Shown: positions 52,801-57,682, counted from the first letter of the stretch. The stretch: DNA of 64,000 nt from Siphonodentalium dalli (GCA_032622095.1 CP136066.1:202080978-202144977), one strand, 5' to 3'. Notes: a model not told the origin generated them from the sequence alone. A program made the numbers and translations.

Positions 52801-54148
52801 TAAATAGAATGCTGGTGAAAAGGCACATCAATTCATCACTATGTTACCGGTACAAGGTCAAGAAATTATAAAAGCACCAAAACTACAACGTAATGTTTGG
52901 TGTGACATCAGAGAGTGGCGTTCTACATATGAAATTGTCATGGTAACACCGGACTGCTGAGTATTGCACTAATCAACAATAATATACCAAGCCCGATACA
53001 AACGCTTAAACAACGACGCACATTTTCACATTTTAGCGCCAAAGCGGGTACGCACAATACTCATTTATATTTCATAACACGTGGGTTAAAACTCGGCCAT
53101 AATATCAGTCCTCACTTACATTAGCAACGGATTGTGACCTAGTTTCGGGTGGCTTTCCTTGGGTTTTTTTGTTGAATCACTTTCATGCAAAAGTAATTCA
53201 TTGTAACGTATCACAAATCTTACTGGACATTGCGTCAAAAATAACAATAAAGAAAAAAACTCTACAATATAATATTAAAATCTAATATTTTATTTAACCC
53301 TTTACCCAACAAACCGGCCAAAACCGGCCAAATAAAGCTTCAACAGCCTAAAATATCTTCGGTCTGTCTCAATAGAACCATACAAATATGGATATCATTG
53401 GAACCGGCTCCTTGACCACATTGTGATAGTTACAGTTATGCCCTGTGCCAATGCATTCTCTTATATATGCGAGTCGACCATAGGTCGCCTCCCATATATA
53501 AGAGAATGCATTGGCCTAAAAAATCTTTTTTTAACACTTTTTACCATTTTTTCTTACATTCTTTAACAATTTTATAATTTTTAATGTGTTAAGCCAATGC
53601 ATTCTCTTATATATGCGAGGCGACCTATGGTCGACTCACATATATAAGAGAATGCATTGGCACAGGGCCCTTCTGTTGGGTAAAGGGTTAATTGCAGATG
53701 GCTATACTTTTCTCAGTCACCATTTCTGCTGGGATGTCCAATAACTTCGGCCTCACCAGTCTGTTTGGAATGCAGACTATTTAACAAGCTACAAGTTGCG
53801 TACATGTAGTTTGAATGATTTCACCACTATAAATAGTTTCTGCAGACTACATGTATGATGTCACAGTGCACAAATGACAGAATGAGCAATTTTTCAGTCA
53901 AATATATTATAGAAAGTTTTATAAAAGTTTTGACTGGACAAAATCACACGTATTCAAAAGACACGTCAAATGAGATCACTAGGTGCTAAATAGTTAACCT
54001 TCATAATTGCGCATTCATCTTGTTGATGTCTTAATTCCAGCACACCTTTCTTCAGCAGTGCCATTAAGATGGTTGTCTTCTATACATCATGGATCATTTA
54101 TCATATTGATGCAGCATATTTCCCATTCGCACCAGGTGTCATAGTCAA
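13708..54148 (+). CDS. ERMARD: ERMARD-like gene (DUF4209), 18 exons placed, 3' end missing
   Basis: The joined exons (13708-13891, 16119-16267, 17901-18002, 21765-21857, 27048-27145, 29182-29315, 32900-33020, 35178-35268, 36985-37014, 38991-39059, 40053-40211, 43319-43408, 46952-47022, 48011-48145, 51209-51307, 51646-51736, 52307-52491, 54041-54148) keep one open frame of about 669 codons. Residues 190-200 read [11 protein letters not shown], the hallmark of DUF4209. Residues 368-380 read [13 protein letters not shown], and about 609-615 hold LRSRQRE. All have counterparts in vertebrate ERMARD, in the same order. ERMARD is an ER membrane protein linked to RNA degradation; its biochemical activity is poorly known. 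A hydrophobic stretch in the last exon fits a C-terminal membrane segment. An in-frame TAG lies 9 bp before the ATG. Splice sites were read by eye; identity is from remembered homology, not a search. Confidence 0.88.
13892..14249. other. Intron 1, 5' part, nothing recognised
   Basis: AT-rich unique sequence after the gtgagt donor. Confidence 0.5.
14250..14406. mobile_element. Short hAT-like MITE with 9-bp direct repeat
   Basis: Inverted ends tagtccaacaaattagact and agtctaatttgttggacta. Flanked by cagctgagg on both sides (14241-14249, 14407-14415). 157 bp, non-coding. Confidence 0.85.
14416..15905. other. Intron 1, AT-rich low-complexity and degraded repeats
   Basis: Includes T/A homopolymer tracts at 14620-14680 and a common invertebrate repeat motif, aaatttggttgaaatcggtc, near 14750. 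No exon seen. Confidence 0.45.
15906..16107. mobile_element. Family A MITE at the exon 2 acceptor
   Basis: Palindromic copy with centre aactctcagtgagagctttc. Its right terminus ttagggcattact ends about 11 bp before exon 2, so the polypyrimidine tract starts where the MITE ends. Confidence 0.88.
16119..16267 (+). CDS. ERMARD: ERMARD-like exon 2
   Basis: Acceptor gttttcag, then [17 protein letters not shown] and on to [10 protein letters not shown]. It aligns with the human stretch around GLDYWGSVRLLGPV. Two donors are possible: gtaacg after 16256 or gtgagt after 16267. Only the second keeps frame with exon 3. A family A MITE ends about 11 bp before the exon. Confidence 0.88.
16424..16798. mobile_element. 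Family B TTAA-flanked MITE
   Basis: TTAA at 16420 and 16799, ends ccctttacccaac and gttgggtaaaggg. Two palindromic modules are separated by an A/T-rich spacer. Orientation is opposite to the copy at 4055. Confidence 0.92.
17069..17219. mobile_element. Family E single-hairpin MITE, near-perfect palindrome
   Basis: Ends caagccttgaaatagggtg and cactatttcaaggcttg. Arms of about 70 bp around cccgcatagcgggctag. Confidence 0.88.
17280..17693. mobile_element. Family F TTAA-flanked MITE, near-palindromic
   Basis: TTAA at 17276 and 17694, ends aggtactcaatccgatta and taatcggattgagtacct. The central arms ataactctaaaatcaagtgg and inverse meet near 17475. Confidence 0.88.
17901..18002 (+). CDS. ERMARD: ERMARD-like exon 3
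   Basis: Acceptor ttattccag, phase 0 at both ends, 34 codons from [10 protein letters not shown] to SGLERALGD, then donor gtacgt. LERALGD is conserved in ERMARD. An upstream AG at about 17870 would also keep the frame and add nine residues, so the start is slightly uncertain. Confidence 0.88.
18166..18424. repeat. Diverged inverted repeat, intron 3
   Basis: Left segment attttgttcttataacaat and gttattgtcaagtt are matched by inverted aacttgacaataac and ggtataagaacaa on the right. Arms are about 95 bp with many mismatches, probably an old palindromic MITE. Confidence 0.65.
18425..19185. other. Intron 3, nothing recognised
   Basis: AT-rich sequence without clear exon or repeat family. Confidence 0.4.
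19186..19795. repeat. ~200-bp tandem repeat, three copies
   Basis: The block starting tgtgtttagtgaataatatc recurs at 19186, 19381 and 19587, with periods of 195 and 206 bp. Length differences come from an extra ttaat and an extra tcaatttatca. Confidence 0.9.
19860..20125. repeat. ~120-bp tandem duplication
   Basis: The segment ggtatgtagacctacttt through gggtccaatttcacgtgcga to tatgctcatataggcat is present twice. It has the look of a SINE or Penelope-type remnant. Confidence 0.7.
20290..21413. mobile_element. Inverted-repeat element K, ~1.1 kb
   Basis: Left end tgtggaggatctattcctag continues to gtggtgctct. The inverse is at 21375-21413. Arms are about 35 bp. Target duplication is unclear and no transposase frame is visible. 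Confidence 0.75.
21493..21740. mobile_element. Family C MITE, partial, upstream of exon 4
   Basis: Three diverged hairpins of the attctcttatatatg module joined by aaggtcaaggttaatattgt spacers. It stops 24 bp before the exon 4 acceptor. Confidence 0.75.
21765..21857 (+). CDS. ERMARD: ERMARD-like exon 4
   Basis: Acceptor tttttacag, 31 codons, phase 0 at both ends. [18 protein letters not shown] continues into [13 protein letters not shown], matching the human KDLL/RDLLSSEEL region. The donor gtaagt is followed within 10 bp by a family A MITE. Confidence 0.9.
21867..22078. mobile_element. Family A MITE at the exon 4 donor
   Basis: Starts 10 bp after the exon 4/intron junction (gtaagttatag then taatgctctaatt). 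Full palindrome, ending agtgttactg. Confidence 0.88.
22504..22969. mobile_element. Long-TIR element L with 20-bp direct repeats
   Basis: Arms of about 85 bp start tgttttatggtgcccatatt and are inverted at 22885-22969. The flanks are identical 20-bp copies of atgacacaaggattggtcat at 22484-22503 and 22970-22989. The interior is unique and non-coding. Confidence 0.85.
22990..24100. other. Intron 4, nothing recognised
   Basis: Contains a T-run at 23107-23120 and long open frames on both strands at 23379-23789 that have low-complexity AT-rich composition and no recognisable product. Confidence 0.4.
24120..26830. repeat. Compound satellite from family C MITE, 85-bp and 33-bp units
   Basis: Long unit (about 85 bp): agtgcattctcttatatatg, tgagtctcccatagtgagcc, then gagctgcgctagttcagcat and tcaagaccctgtaac. 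Short unit (33 bp): the same first 30 bp then aac. Zero to three short units follow each long one. The long unit equals the left end of family C. Confidence 0.95.
26831..27022. mobile_element. Right half of a family C MITE, upstream of exon 5
   Basis: Continues the array into unique family C sequence (caaggtcaaggtaaatattg) and ends gtcatggaaaggttaa, 25 bp before exon 5. With the array it forms one expanded family C copy. Confidence 0.8.
27048..27145 (+). CDS. ERMARD: ERMARD-like exon 5 with DUF4209 hallmark
   Basis: Acceptor tgtgttacag, then [11 protein letters not shown] followed by [11 protein letters not shown] and PASGEIPLR, ending phase 2 before gttagt. The motif is the most diagnostic part of the gene. 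The right end of a family C MITE lies about 28 bp upstream of the acceptor. Confidence 0.95.
27146..27714. other. Intron 5, nothing recognised
   Basis: AT-rich; no exon or repeat family identified. Confidence 0.4.
27715..27813. repeat. Near-perfect 99-bp palindrome
   Basis: Arms of about 45 bp, caggtccccagaaaaaatat and inverse, meet at tccta. It folds into one hairpin; flanking duplication was not recognised. Confidence 0.88.
27814..28479. other. Intron 5, G-run at 28197-28210
   Basis: Contains 14 consecutive G after an A-run. Otherwise unremarkable. Confidence 0.5.
28480..28610. mobile_element. Family C MITE, short form
   Basis: Left end ccatgactggaacttcctga, one hairpin of the ccaatgcattctcttatata module, right part gaatgcactggaacaggatc. 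The terminal segment is truncated. Confidence 0.75.
29009..29084. repeat. 38-bp tandem duplication
   Basis: gacaggcaccattttgaaat plus accaacaccatccatttt is present twice, followed by a short inverted piece ggtgcctgtcattttgac. Confidence 0.8.
29182..29315 (+). CDS. ERMARD: ERMARD-like exon 6
   Basis: Acceptor ttccttccag. Reads [19 protein letters not shown] onward to ELYVNTP, phase 2 in and phase 1 out, donor gtatgc. The last exon bases plus the donor are the seed sequence of the minisatellite that starts here. Confidence 0.9.
29306..29785 (+). repeat. 17-bp minisatellite seeded by the exon 6 donor
   Basis: The unit aacacaccaggtatgat starts within exon 6 (aacacaccag) and crosses the donor gtatgc. 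About 27 copies follow in intron 6, many as aacacactgggtatgat. Several keep the exact ccag-gtatg junction. The long minus-strand frames here are shadows of the repeat. Confidence 0.92.
29889..30256. mobile_element. Family G TTAA-flanked element
   Basis: TTAA at 29885 and 30257. Starts agtgatgtgaaacactccgg, ends acaagtccataatatgtct. 368 bp, non-coding. Confidence 0.85.
30261..32462. other. Intron 6, degraded repeats
   Basis: Includes a ~165-bp partial duplication (gtccgaatgataacttgag near 31190, diverged copy near 31024) of a repeat type also seen at 60990. It also has a G-rich gggtagggaggggggtaaac near 31317. No exon seen. Confidence 0.5.
32463..32908 (+). repeat. ~43-bp minisatellite seeded by the exon 7 acceptor
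   Basis: The unit runs from gatttacactgatatctgtt to attaattacagctgtaaac. Ten copies of acag-ctgta occur; the last is the true acceptor and start of exon 7. Three variants (ctat/aaac, caat/tatac, ctat with extra taa) alternate in a ~131-bp higher-order period. Confidence 0.93.
32900..33020 (+). CDS. ERMARD: ERMARD-like exon 7
   Basis: Acceptor ttaattacag, then [19 protein letters not shown] onward to LYLKQ, phase 1 in and phase 2 out, donor gtatgt. The same acceptor and exon start recur in the array directly upstream. Only the copy at 32900 has the open exon behind it. Confidence 0.87.
33125..33376. mobile_element. Family C MITE
   Basis: TTAA at 33121, left end cacttctatgattggagctt, two hairpins separated by caatatttaccttgaccttg, right end cttctgtcatgaagggttta. 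It lies 100 bp after the exon 7 donor. Confidence 0.82.
33377..33865. other. Intron 7, nothing recognised
   Basis: AT-rich with a weak internal duplication (agtgttaccactgtcc / agtgtacccactgtcc). Confidence 0.4.
33866..35189 (+). repeat. ~37-bp minisatellite seeded by the exon 8 acceptor
   Basis: The unit is gatacgggtacagcacctgt then ctatgtataatttttca. The final copy gatacgggtacag-CACCTGTCTATT is the true splice junction. Roughly 25 copies are visible and the array is interrupted by a SINE at 34296-34742. Confidence 0.92.
34296..34742 (+). mobile_element. tRNA-derived SINE inside the intron 7 minisatellite
   Basis: The tRNA-like head has an A box tagctcagttgg (34302-34313) and a B box ggttcaaatcc (34358-34368). 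A conserved-looking body follows, including gcgcacgttaaagatccc near 34619, a segment I associate with deeply conserved invertebrate SINE core domains. The open frame through it is not a gene. Confidence 0.85.
35178..35268 (+). CDS. ERMARD: ERMARD-like exon 8
   Basis: Acceptor gggtacag, then [19 protein letters not shown] onward to ERMVTAE, donor gtaagc. LLTQLE.GLR..FA is strongly conserved with human ERMARD. The first 12 exon bases are repeated many times in the upstream array. Confidence 0.93.
35269..35968. other. Intron 8, nothing recognised
   Basis: AT-rich sequence without identified repeat or exon. Confidence 0.4.
35969..36412. mobile_element. Family E composite two-hairpin MITE
   Basis: Outer ends caagcctgcaaatagcgtgc and gacactctatttgcaggctt. 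Hairpins at 35990-36090 and 36290-36385 flank a shared middle with tttctatacccc and gatcctaggtc. Confidence 0.88.
36507..36953. mobile_element. Family F MITE, diverged
   Basis: Begins gatgcataatctgattaagc (degraded aggtactcaatccgatt) and ends caaatcggattgagtgcct. The interior is inverted relative to 6729-7152. Confidence 0.72.
36985..37014 (+). CDS. ERMARD: ERMARD-like exon 9, 30-nt micro-exon
   Basis: Acceptor tatttgcag, ten codons [10 protein letters not shown], donor gtatgt, phase 0 at both ends. The human protein has ALYTTFDQ at the same place, which supports this very short exon. Confidence 0.88.
37083..37180. repeat. 41-bp tandem duplication after exon 9
   Basis: tgttttggccgaggtacgct followed by ttcacgcgggtgatataaca is present twice. 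Confidence 0.85.
37196..37570. mobile_element. Family E composite MITE, degraded
   Basis: Left hairpin and middle section are present. The right hairpin is cut after gaggtccccagaggg. Confidence 0.75.
37571..38794. other. Intron 9, nothing but short repeats
   Basis: Contains a ~50-bp duplication (agaccggaatagtagtacag and agaccggaatagaagtacag) at 37950-38035 and a (TA)n run at 38198-38220. Confidence 0.5.
38795..38854. promoter_or_regulatory. Three clustered YY1-like motifs
   Basis: aatatggcggc (38797), aagatggcgg (38818) and caagatggcggtg (38839) are spaced 21 bp apart in intron 9, about 150 bp before exon 10. They match the YY1 consensus core. Function is inferred from the motif only. Confidence 0.4.
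38991..39059 (+). CDS. ERMARD: ERMARD-like exon 10
   Basis: Acceptor tttctttcag, 23 codons from [20 protein letters not shown] to SHM, donor gtgagt, phase 0. It matches the human segment ILAKHLN..KINQLPLFLGE. Confidence 0.92.
39144..39577. mobile_element. Family C MITE, composite
   Basis: TTAA at 39140 and 39578. The left end is repeated internally: a first start cctttcatgatgggagctgt and a second cccttccatgactggagcat, so one copy seems to have inserted into or recombined with another. Confidence 0.8.
40053..40211 (+). CDS. ERMARD: ERMARD-like exon 11
   Basis: Acceptor ctattttcag, 53 codons, phase 0. It reads [20 protein letters not shown], then HGETPLPQF and a hydrophobic run ending CESPQ, donor gtaagg. 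EGPRIRD.LSHGE is nearly identical to the human protein. Confidence 0.95.
40258..40572. mobile_element. Family C MITE
   Basis: TTAA at 40254 and 40573, ends ccccttcatgactggagctt and ctcatgaaaggg. The first hairpin is interrupted by foreign sequence (40300-40375). Confidence 0.82.
40793..41579. mobile_element. hAT-like family H element
   Basis: Left end cagggttggcgttgg, right end agtggcagcgcgaaccctg; subterminal ttgccaaaa/ttttggcaa blocks are on both sides. The CAGGG terminus is hAT-like. Flanks gtcaaccc and gtcaaacc may be a decayed target duplication. Confidence 0.75.
41580..42127. other. Intron 11, nothing recognised
   Basis: No exon or named repeat seen. Confidence 0.4.
42128..42293. repeat. 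166-bp near-perfect palindrome
   Basis: Arms of about 80 bp begin ataaggattaactgtcatgt and close at aaacccttcgggtttt. Only a few mismatches separate the arms. Confidence 0.9.
42430..42610. repeat. Dispersed repeat shared with 12440 and 62090
   Basis: Contains aaataaatacatgatgctat and acatcttatggtcataatg, also found at 62140-62205, and inverted near 12440-12560. Confidence 0.7.
43040..43239. mobile_element. Family C MITE, truncated
   Basis: One complete hairpin, the spacer caatatttaccttgaccttg, half of the second hairpin, then a jump to the right end cagctcatctcccatcatga. It lies about 80 bp before exon 12. Confidence 0.75.
43319..43408 (+). CDS. ERMARD: ERMARD-like exon 12
   Basis: Acceptor ttccatcag, 30 codons from [19 protein letters not shown] to HPISILKSK, donor gtaata, phase 0. 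HP.. .LK corresponds to human CHPVFQLKKQ. Confidence 0.88.
43456..43902. mobile_element. Family E composite two-hairpin MITE
   Basis: Ends acaagcctggctatagtgtg and gactatatgcaggcttg, with hairpins at both ends and the common middle in reverse orientation to 35969. Confidence 0.85.
43924..44031. repeat. Inverted repeat, ~45-bp arms
   Basis: gttgaagaggtcag and ctggatcaaac are mirrored by gtttgatccag and ctgacctcttcaac. Confidence 0.8.
44327..44503. repeat. Inverted repeat, ~80-bp arms
   Basis: gtttctctcatatgatattt and cagttttctc on the left are complementary to gagaaaactg and aaatatcatatgagagaaac on the right. Confidence 0.85.
44504..45452. other. Intron 12, nothing recognised
   Basis: A further copy of gaattacatattctatttat occurs at 44713, a stray piece of the preceding inverted repeat. 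No exon seen. Confidence 0.45.
45453..45665. mobile_element. Family A palindromic MITE
   Basis: TA-flanked, ends cagtaattccctaaataatc and tatttagggcattactg; full-length with scattered mismatches. Confidence 0.88.
45701..46866. mobile_element. hAT-like element, perfect 8-bp TSD
   Basis: Starts tagggacctgcgaatcgg and ends ttcgcaggtcccta, flanked by ctatctgg at 45693-45700 and 46867-46874. The subterminal regions are rich in cgaatcgaatc. Same family as 2163-2807. No transposase frame. Confidence 0.9.
46952..47022 (+). CDS. ERMARD: ERMARD-like exon 13
   Basis: Acceptor cgttccag, 23 codons plus two bases, [19 protein letters not shown] then DFNQ, donor gtatat. Sequence similarity is weak here. 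Support comes from matching phases and position, about 80 bp after a hAT-like element. Confidence 0.72.
47055..47287. mobile_element. Family E MITE, degraded
   Basis: Ends tctgcaaatagtgtgtctgt and gacacactatttgcaggctt; internal hairpins are partly deleted. Confidence 0.75.
47367..47616. mobile_element. Family E double-hairpin MITE
   Basis: Ends caagccttgaaatagtgtgt and caccctatttcaaggctt. Two hairpins are joined by gtttacacctcagcagaatg. Near-identical layout to 62571-62818. Confidence 0.88.
48011..48145 (+). CDS. ERMARD: ERMARD-like exon 14
   Basis: Acceptor catatgaag, 45 codons from [16 protein letters not shown] to WLTVDE, donor gtaagc. The Asn/Asp-rich start suggests a loop. Phases fit exons 13 and 15; similarity to human is low, as expected for this variable region. 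Confidence 0.75.
48296..48462. mobile_element. Family A MITE, right arm shortened
   Basis: TA-flanked. The left arm is complete to gaaagctctcagtgaga; the right arm has lost the part between the centre and aaattacccataattctgc. Confidence 0.85.
48630..49022. mobile_element. Family B TTAA-flanked MITE
   Basis: TTAA at 48626 and 49023, ends ccctttacccaacagaacgg and tttgttgggtaaaggg, two palindromic modules inside. Confidence 0.92.
49095..49304. repeat. Inverted repeat, ~70-bp arms
   Basis: ttgggtacccagctt and ttacccagcttgacctt on the left mirror aaggtcaagctgggtaccca and aactgggtgggtaact on the right. Confidence 0.75.
49440..51184 (-). mobile_element. Family G element with its terminus expanded into a satellite
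   Basis: 49440-49752 is family G in reverse (gatgctatgcc, tctcgaatcggga, tttgaacaagattattctcc). The last part, 49752-51184, is the terminal ~55 bp repeated about 26 times. The element ends gtttcacatcactttaa, about 24 bp before the exon 15 acceptor. Confidence 0.88.
49752..51184. repeat. 55-bp satellite from the family G terminus
   Basis: The unit is agattattctccgtttatat, ttgatcaccctaccggagtg, tttcacatcacttta. Variants catagcgg, cctaccgg, cctaccag and cataccgg occur in runs of neighbours, as expected from local duplication. Confidence 0.95.
51209..51307 (+). CDS. ERMARD: ERMARD-like exon 15 (donor uncertain)
   Basis: Acceptor attccttgcag, then [19 protein letters not shown] and a basic stretch [11 protein letters not shown]. 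The open frame runs on past 51330 into a family A MITE. The only donor near here that keeps phase with exon 16 is gtttgc at 51308. A gtaatg inside the MITE terminus at 51333 would break the frame. A 55-bp satellite ends about 24 bp upstream of the acceptor. Confidence 0.55.
51332..51554. mobile_element. Family A MITE after exon 15
   Basis: TA-flanked (agata / taact), ends cagtaatgctctaattaatc and attaattagagcattactg. It carries a small duplication ctgaaaagttctgaaaagtt. Its terminus supplies an out-of-phase gtaatg donor-like site. Confidence 0.88.
51646..51736 (+). CDS. ERMARD: ERMARD-like exon 16
   Basis: Acceptor tttgttgcag, then [20 protein letters not shown] and [10 protein letters not shown], donor gtttgt (not the usual gtaagt type), phase 2 in and 0 out. 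It aligns with human PVPTLFCPRIVLEVL. Confidence 0.75.
51737..52306. other. Intron 16, diverged tandem repeat
   Basis: Two ~190-bp related blocks share caatnnttttgttcngattttccattct. A 9-bp repeat ataggttat occurs three times at 52047-52075. Confidence 0.55.
52307..52491 (+). CDS. ERMARD: ERMARD-like exon 17
   Basis: Acceptor ttttttgcag, then [20 protein letters not shown] and on to [16 protein letters not shown], donor gtaatt. LRSRQR.N matches human TLRSRQRQN. The exon is rich in charged, probably helical sequence just before the membrane segment. Confidence 0.9.
52492..53293. other. Intron 17, nothing recognised
   Basis: No exon or named repeat identified. Confidence 0.4.
53298..53687. mobile_element. 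Family B TTAA-flanked MITE
   Basis: TTAA at 53294 and 53688, ends ccctttacccaacaaaccgg and ttctgttgggtaaaggg. Same orientation as 4055 and 58679. Confidence 0.92.
54041..54148 (+). CDS. ERMARD: ERMARD-like exon 18, membrane segment
   Basis: Acceptor ttaattccag, then [19 protein letters not shown] and [16 protein letters not shown], donor gtgagt. The hydrophobic run corresponds to the C-terminal transmembrane region of vertebrate ERMARD. It ends phase 2. An alternative donor at 54136 (gtgtca) would end phase 1. Confidence 0.82.
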
Positions 54149-54765
54149 GTGAGTATGTTCAGAAAATTAATCATAATTTCTGTCCAAAATAGAATTACGC
54201 ATAATACTGTCTGTATACCTGAATAGGTATTACTCATTGTTAATAATTTTATAATTATCCAAAAATATATTAAGGCCAGACAAAATTAATTTTATGTTTG
54301 TCAGATGCCGCCCCCTCATAAAGATATGGCCTTTTGGGTGCTTTTTAAAATAAAAATGATAAATCATCCTTCTGCTGGAAGCCATATCCCGATTAGAGCA
54401 AGCAACAACAACAACAACATCACCAACAGTAGATAGAAGGAAAAAGAAAATGAAATAATAATCATGTCTAGATCATTTCCATCTGTTATTTTACAGTCCT
54501 GTTAAATGTCATACCCTTTCATGACCCTTCCAAAATCTCTAAAGTGGGTTAAAGGGGAGGGCATACTGCCCTTCCAAATCCTCTCAGGTCCACCCCGAAA
54601 TCCCCAATAATCAGCGGTTCATATTTTCTTGAAAAAATCATCCTGATGCTCAGCTTCAAAGCGCGATGTCCACAATCTCTGGCCATAAATTTTGCTGGAC
54701 ACATTTCAACTTGTATTTAATATTTATCCGTGTTATATCTTATAATATTAAAGTTTTCTTTTTGG
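54149..54765. other. Intron 18 or 3' flank, nothing recognised
   Basis: Contains (aac)n at 54403-54420. No convincing terminal exon was found here. Confidence 0.4.
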
Positions 54766-54771
54766 TTTGAC

Positions 54772-55030
54772 TAATCCTATCATGACTGGAGCTTCCTGAA
54801 AATTTTACGAAAACCCTGTGCCAATGCATTCTCTTATATAATTATGTCAGTCTCCCACAGGGAGCCTCGCATATATAAGAGAATGCACTGGCCTAACGAT
54901 ATTACTTTGACCTTGTAAGCCAGTGCATTCTCTTATATATGCAAGGCTTCCTAAGGGAGACTTGCATATATAAGAGAATGCACTGGCATAGAATCTTTAA
55001 TGCTGAACCAGCACAGCTCCCGTCATTAAA
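54772..55030. mobile_element. Family C MITE
   Basis: Left end cctatcatgactggagcttc, two hairpins, right end cagctcccgtcattaaagga. The left TTAA is mutated to ctaa. Confidence 0.82.
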
Positions 55031-55102
55031 GGATTCAAAGGGTTCATGGCAGGTTTCGCTCCAAAATACACCTAATAATATTTGCTTTGGAAATTTCCCC
55101 AG

Positions 55103-55230
55103 TATTGAAACAGGCTGAAAAATACCTGATCTACATGTACCTTTCTACGAGCATTGTATGTCCCAAATACAACTTCAAACACAATGTACGGGCCCGAACA
55201 AAAACAGTTGTTACAGATCTCCATGTTGGT
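55103..55230 (+). CDS. Candidate terminal exon of the ERMARD-like gene
   Basis: After acceptor tttccccag one frame reads VLKQAEKYLIYMYLSTS, loosely like human ILQYTENLVAYTS. That frame joins exon 18 only through its weaker donor at 54136. With the stronger donor the reading ends after five codons. The open frame runs into a hAT-like element at 55239. No poly(A) signal was identified. This is a guess. Confidence 0.25.
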
Positions 55231-55238
55231 ATGTTTCG

Positions 55239-56120
55239 TAGTGTTGAAACGATTAATCGACTAGTCGAAGTCGACGTGATTATTAAATTAGTCGATCCCA
55301 AAATCTGCTAGTCGATTAGTCGAAAAAAAAGCACTACCTATGTGCTATCATGACAGCAGTGCCATTGCACGGCCATATTATCACGTAATCTAAAAGCCTT
55401 ATTGCATTGTTCCTTTAACAATGCCACTGCCATCAGTCATGCACGGGCGGTGAAATCCATGACCTGAACTGAACCCTATGTATGCACGTGTAGGCGCGGT
55501 ATCTTTTATTTTGATCATCACAGAAATGAAGTGTCGCTGCCGACTGAGCACTCTAGTTCGATGTGACGCAATTGACCAGTGATAACTTCTCACTGTGTAA
55601 TACTAGAGTAATGATGGACCAAAATGGCTTGAATGATATACGAAACATAACTCGCGTAAACTGAATAGATTCTAATACCCATACCCCCTCCCCTGCGACG
55701 CGACATAGGGTGCCTATTCAGAGAGACAATAGAACACACCCGACATCTCGTTAGCAAGACTTGCGAATGAGACTTGCCTATTTACTGGTTACCAGTGTCA
55801 ATCTTGTTTAAATAAAATGTTTTTATTACCTGCATTCCCCAAACCGTGAGATTATATAGAGGTTGCAGGAGAGCCGGGTTTAAGACATCAAATTGGGAGA
55901 CTCACGGGCAAACGGGAGATTATATAGTTCACATGCTTTCCGTTTGAACGTTCTGAAACGAAGAGTTGGATTCTCAAAACTGCGATGCCACATGGGCCAT
56001 TTCATTAGTCATATGGCCATAGAAACGGGAACTCTTAGAAGGGGTCCGACTAGTCGACTAGTAGTCGATTACATCTGGCGACTAGTCGATTCCTTAAAAT
56101 CGCTAATCGTTTCAACACTA
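55239..56120. mobile_element. hAT-like element, perfect 8-bp TSD
   Basis: Ends tagtgttgaaacgatta and taatcgtttcaacacta (last A/T differences aside), flanked by atgtttcg at 55231-55238 and 56121-56128. The ends are rich in ctagtcgact palindromes. Distinct from the tagggacc family. No transposase frame seen. Confidence 0.9.
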
Positions 56121-56380
56121 ATGTTTCGAGATACCTCTTACAAATTATGTCCACATAATTTTAGGATTGAATGAACCATGTCCTTTTAAATTGTATGCAC
56201 TTGGGTTAACAACAGACATTTATGTCAAAATTATAGTCATTGTTTGTGTGCAACAATGTTTTTTCGCTAATTAGGTGGTAATTAACCTGTACATCTGCTG
56301 GGGAGATTTTTGTCATAAAAATCTGTCTGCTGGTTAATTGTGTGAGCTAAGTAAGAATCAAATTAAAAACCTGCCTGACC

Positions 56381-56760
56381 AGGGGGGGGGGGGGGGTCGG
56401 AAACAATTTGCAGGCACGTATGCTGATTTTATTCCTTTCGACCCTTGTTGGGACCCACCCACCCCCGCTTCCAATTTTTTTTCTCCGTTTTCGGCAGTTT
56501 TTTCACCCGACCATTTTTGGACAACCACCCCCCTTTTAACACTAATACAGAGATTTGTGGGGGGAAATTAACTGTAAACAGCTGTAAATGAATTTCTGTG
56601 CATACTATTTGTCATGGATGTTCACATTGACATGTAAATAGGAACAGTTTTAAACCAAATTCATTGCAAAAACAGTCAAAAAGACTTGCAGGAAAAAAAA
56701 AATTTAATTGCAGAAAAAATTGTTTGTTGGTCCCATCGATCACCCACCCACCCACCCAGA
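56381..56760. repeat. Family J element with 15-G run
   Basis: A run of 15 G (56382-56396), then tcggaaacaatttgcaggca and ttgttgggacccacccaccc. It ends in (cccac)n. Same family as 13098-13475, diverged internally. Confidence 0.7.
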
Positions 56761-57680
56761 TAATCAACTTTGTGTGGCCTAATTACCAACTACAACAATC
56801 CATTTTAAAACCATTAATTAACAATTAAATTAATTAAAACCATTAGGGGCAATCAGCGTATTCAATTACCCATTAATACTATATAAACCTTCTTAACAAA
56901 GAACATATTGAACTCTATTTTTGGTAATAACAATTATAACTCAGGCACTGATTCCGAATCATTTTACGATTACTCAGATTAATCATTTGATAAGTGCCCC
57001 AGACCACCCCCTGATGTATATTGAAACAATTATTTCCACCTCCTACCACCCACCTTGTATCTATTTTAATGGATACTTAACATTCCTCAGAATTACCTCA
57101 GCTAGCTGACCCTAATGGAAATAAATGGGTCTCGGTCTGCTTATTATGTTGTCCCCGATAACATTCAGTCACATGACAGTGCACCCAATCTGATTTTCTA
57201 TATTCTGCGCTCTTAATTTTACACAGCTTTAAATGATATTATGACATACATTATACATCACAGTACATATAAACCAATTTTACTGATGTTATACACACAA
57301 TTTATACAAGTTGTACTATTTTTCTGTAACATTGCACTGTCAACATGTACATGTATATGAATGTTATCAAAATAAAATCTAATCTAATTGCTTGGAATGT
57401 TTTACAACAGTATCTTTATTTGAAGATAAAATACAGGTTTGTGTATAACATGCTTGATGTTTGATAAATAGTATGATATTATTCATCAAACCTCAATCCT
57501 TAAAGTGGCACATTGTCTTCATGTCTCAAAATAAACCTACTAATTGCTTGATATCGTTTTTGTTTTTATTTTTTATTTTTTATTGAGAATGAAGTATATC
57601 AATGGAGGAAGAGACAAAATACATTCACGCATTCACGCTCTCAATCAAAGACATGGAAGAGTTTCACTCTTCCATGCTCT
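56761..57680. other. 3' flank, nothing recognised
   Basis: AT-rich; a possible aataaa at 57370 cannot be tied to a transcript. Confidence 0.35.
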
Positions 57681-57682
57681 GG

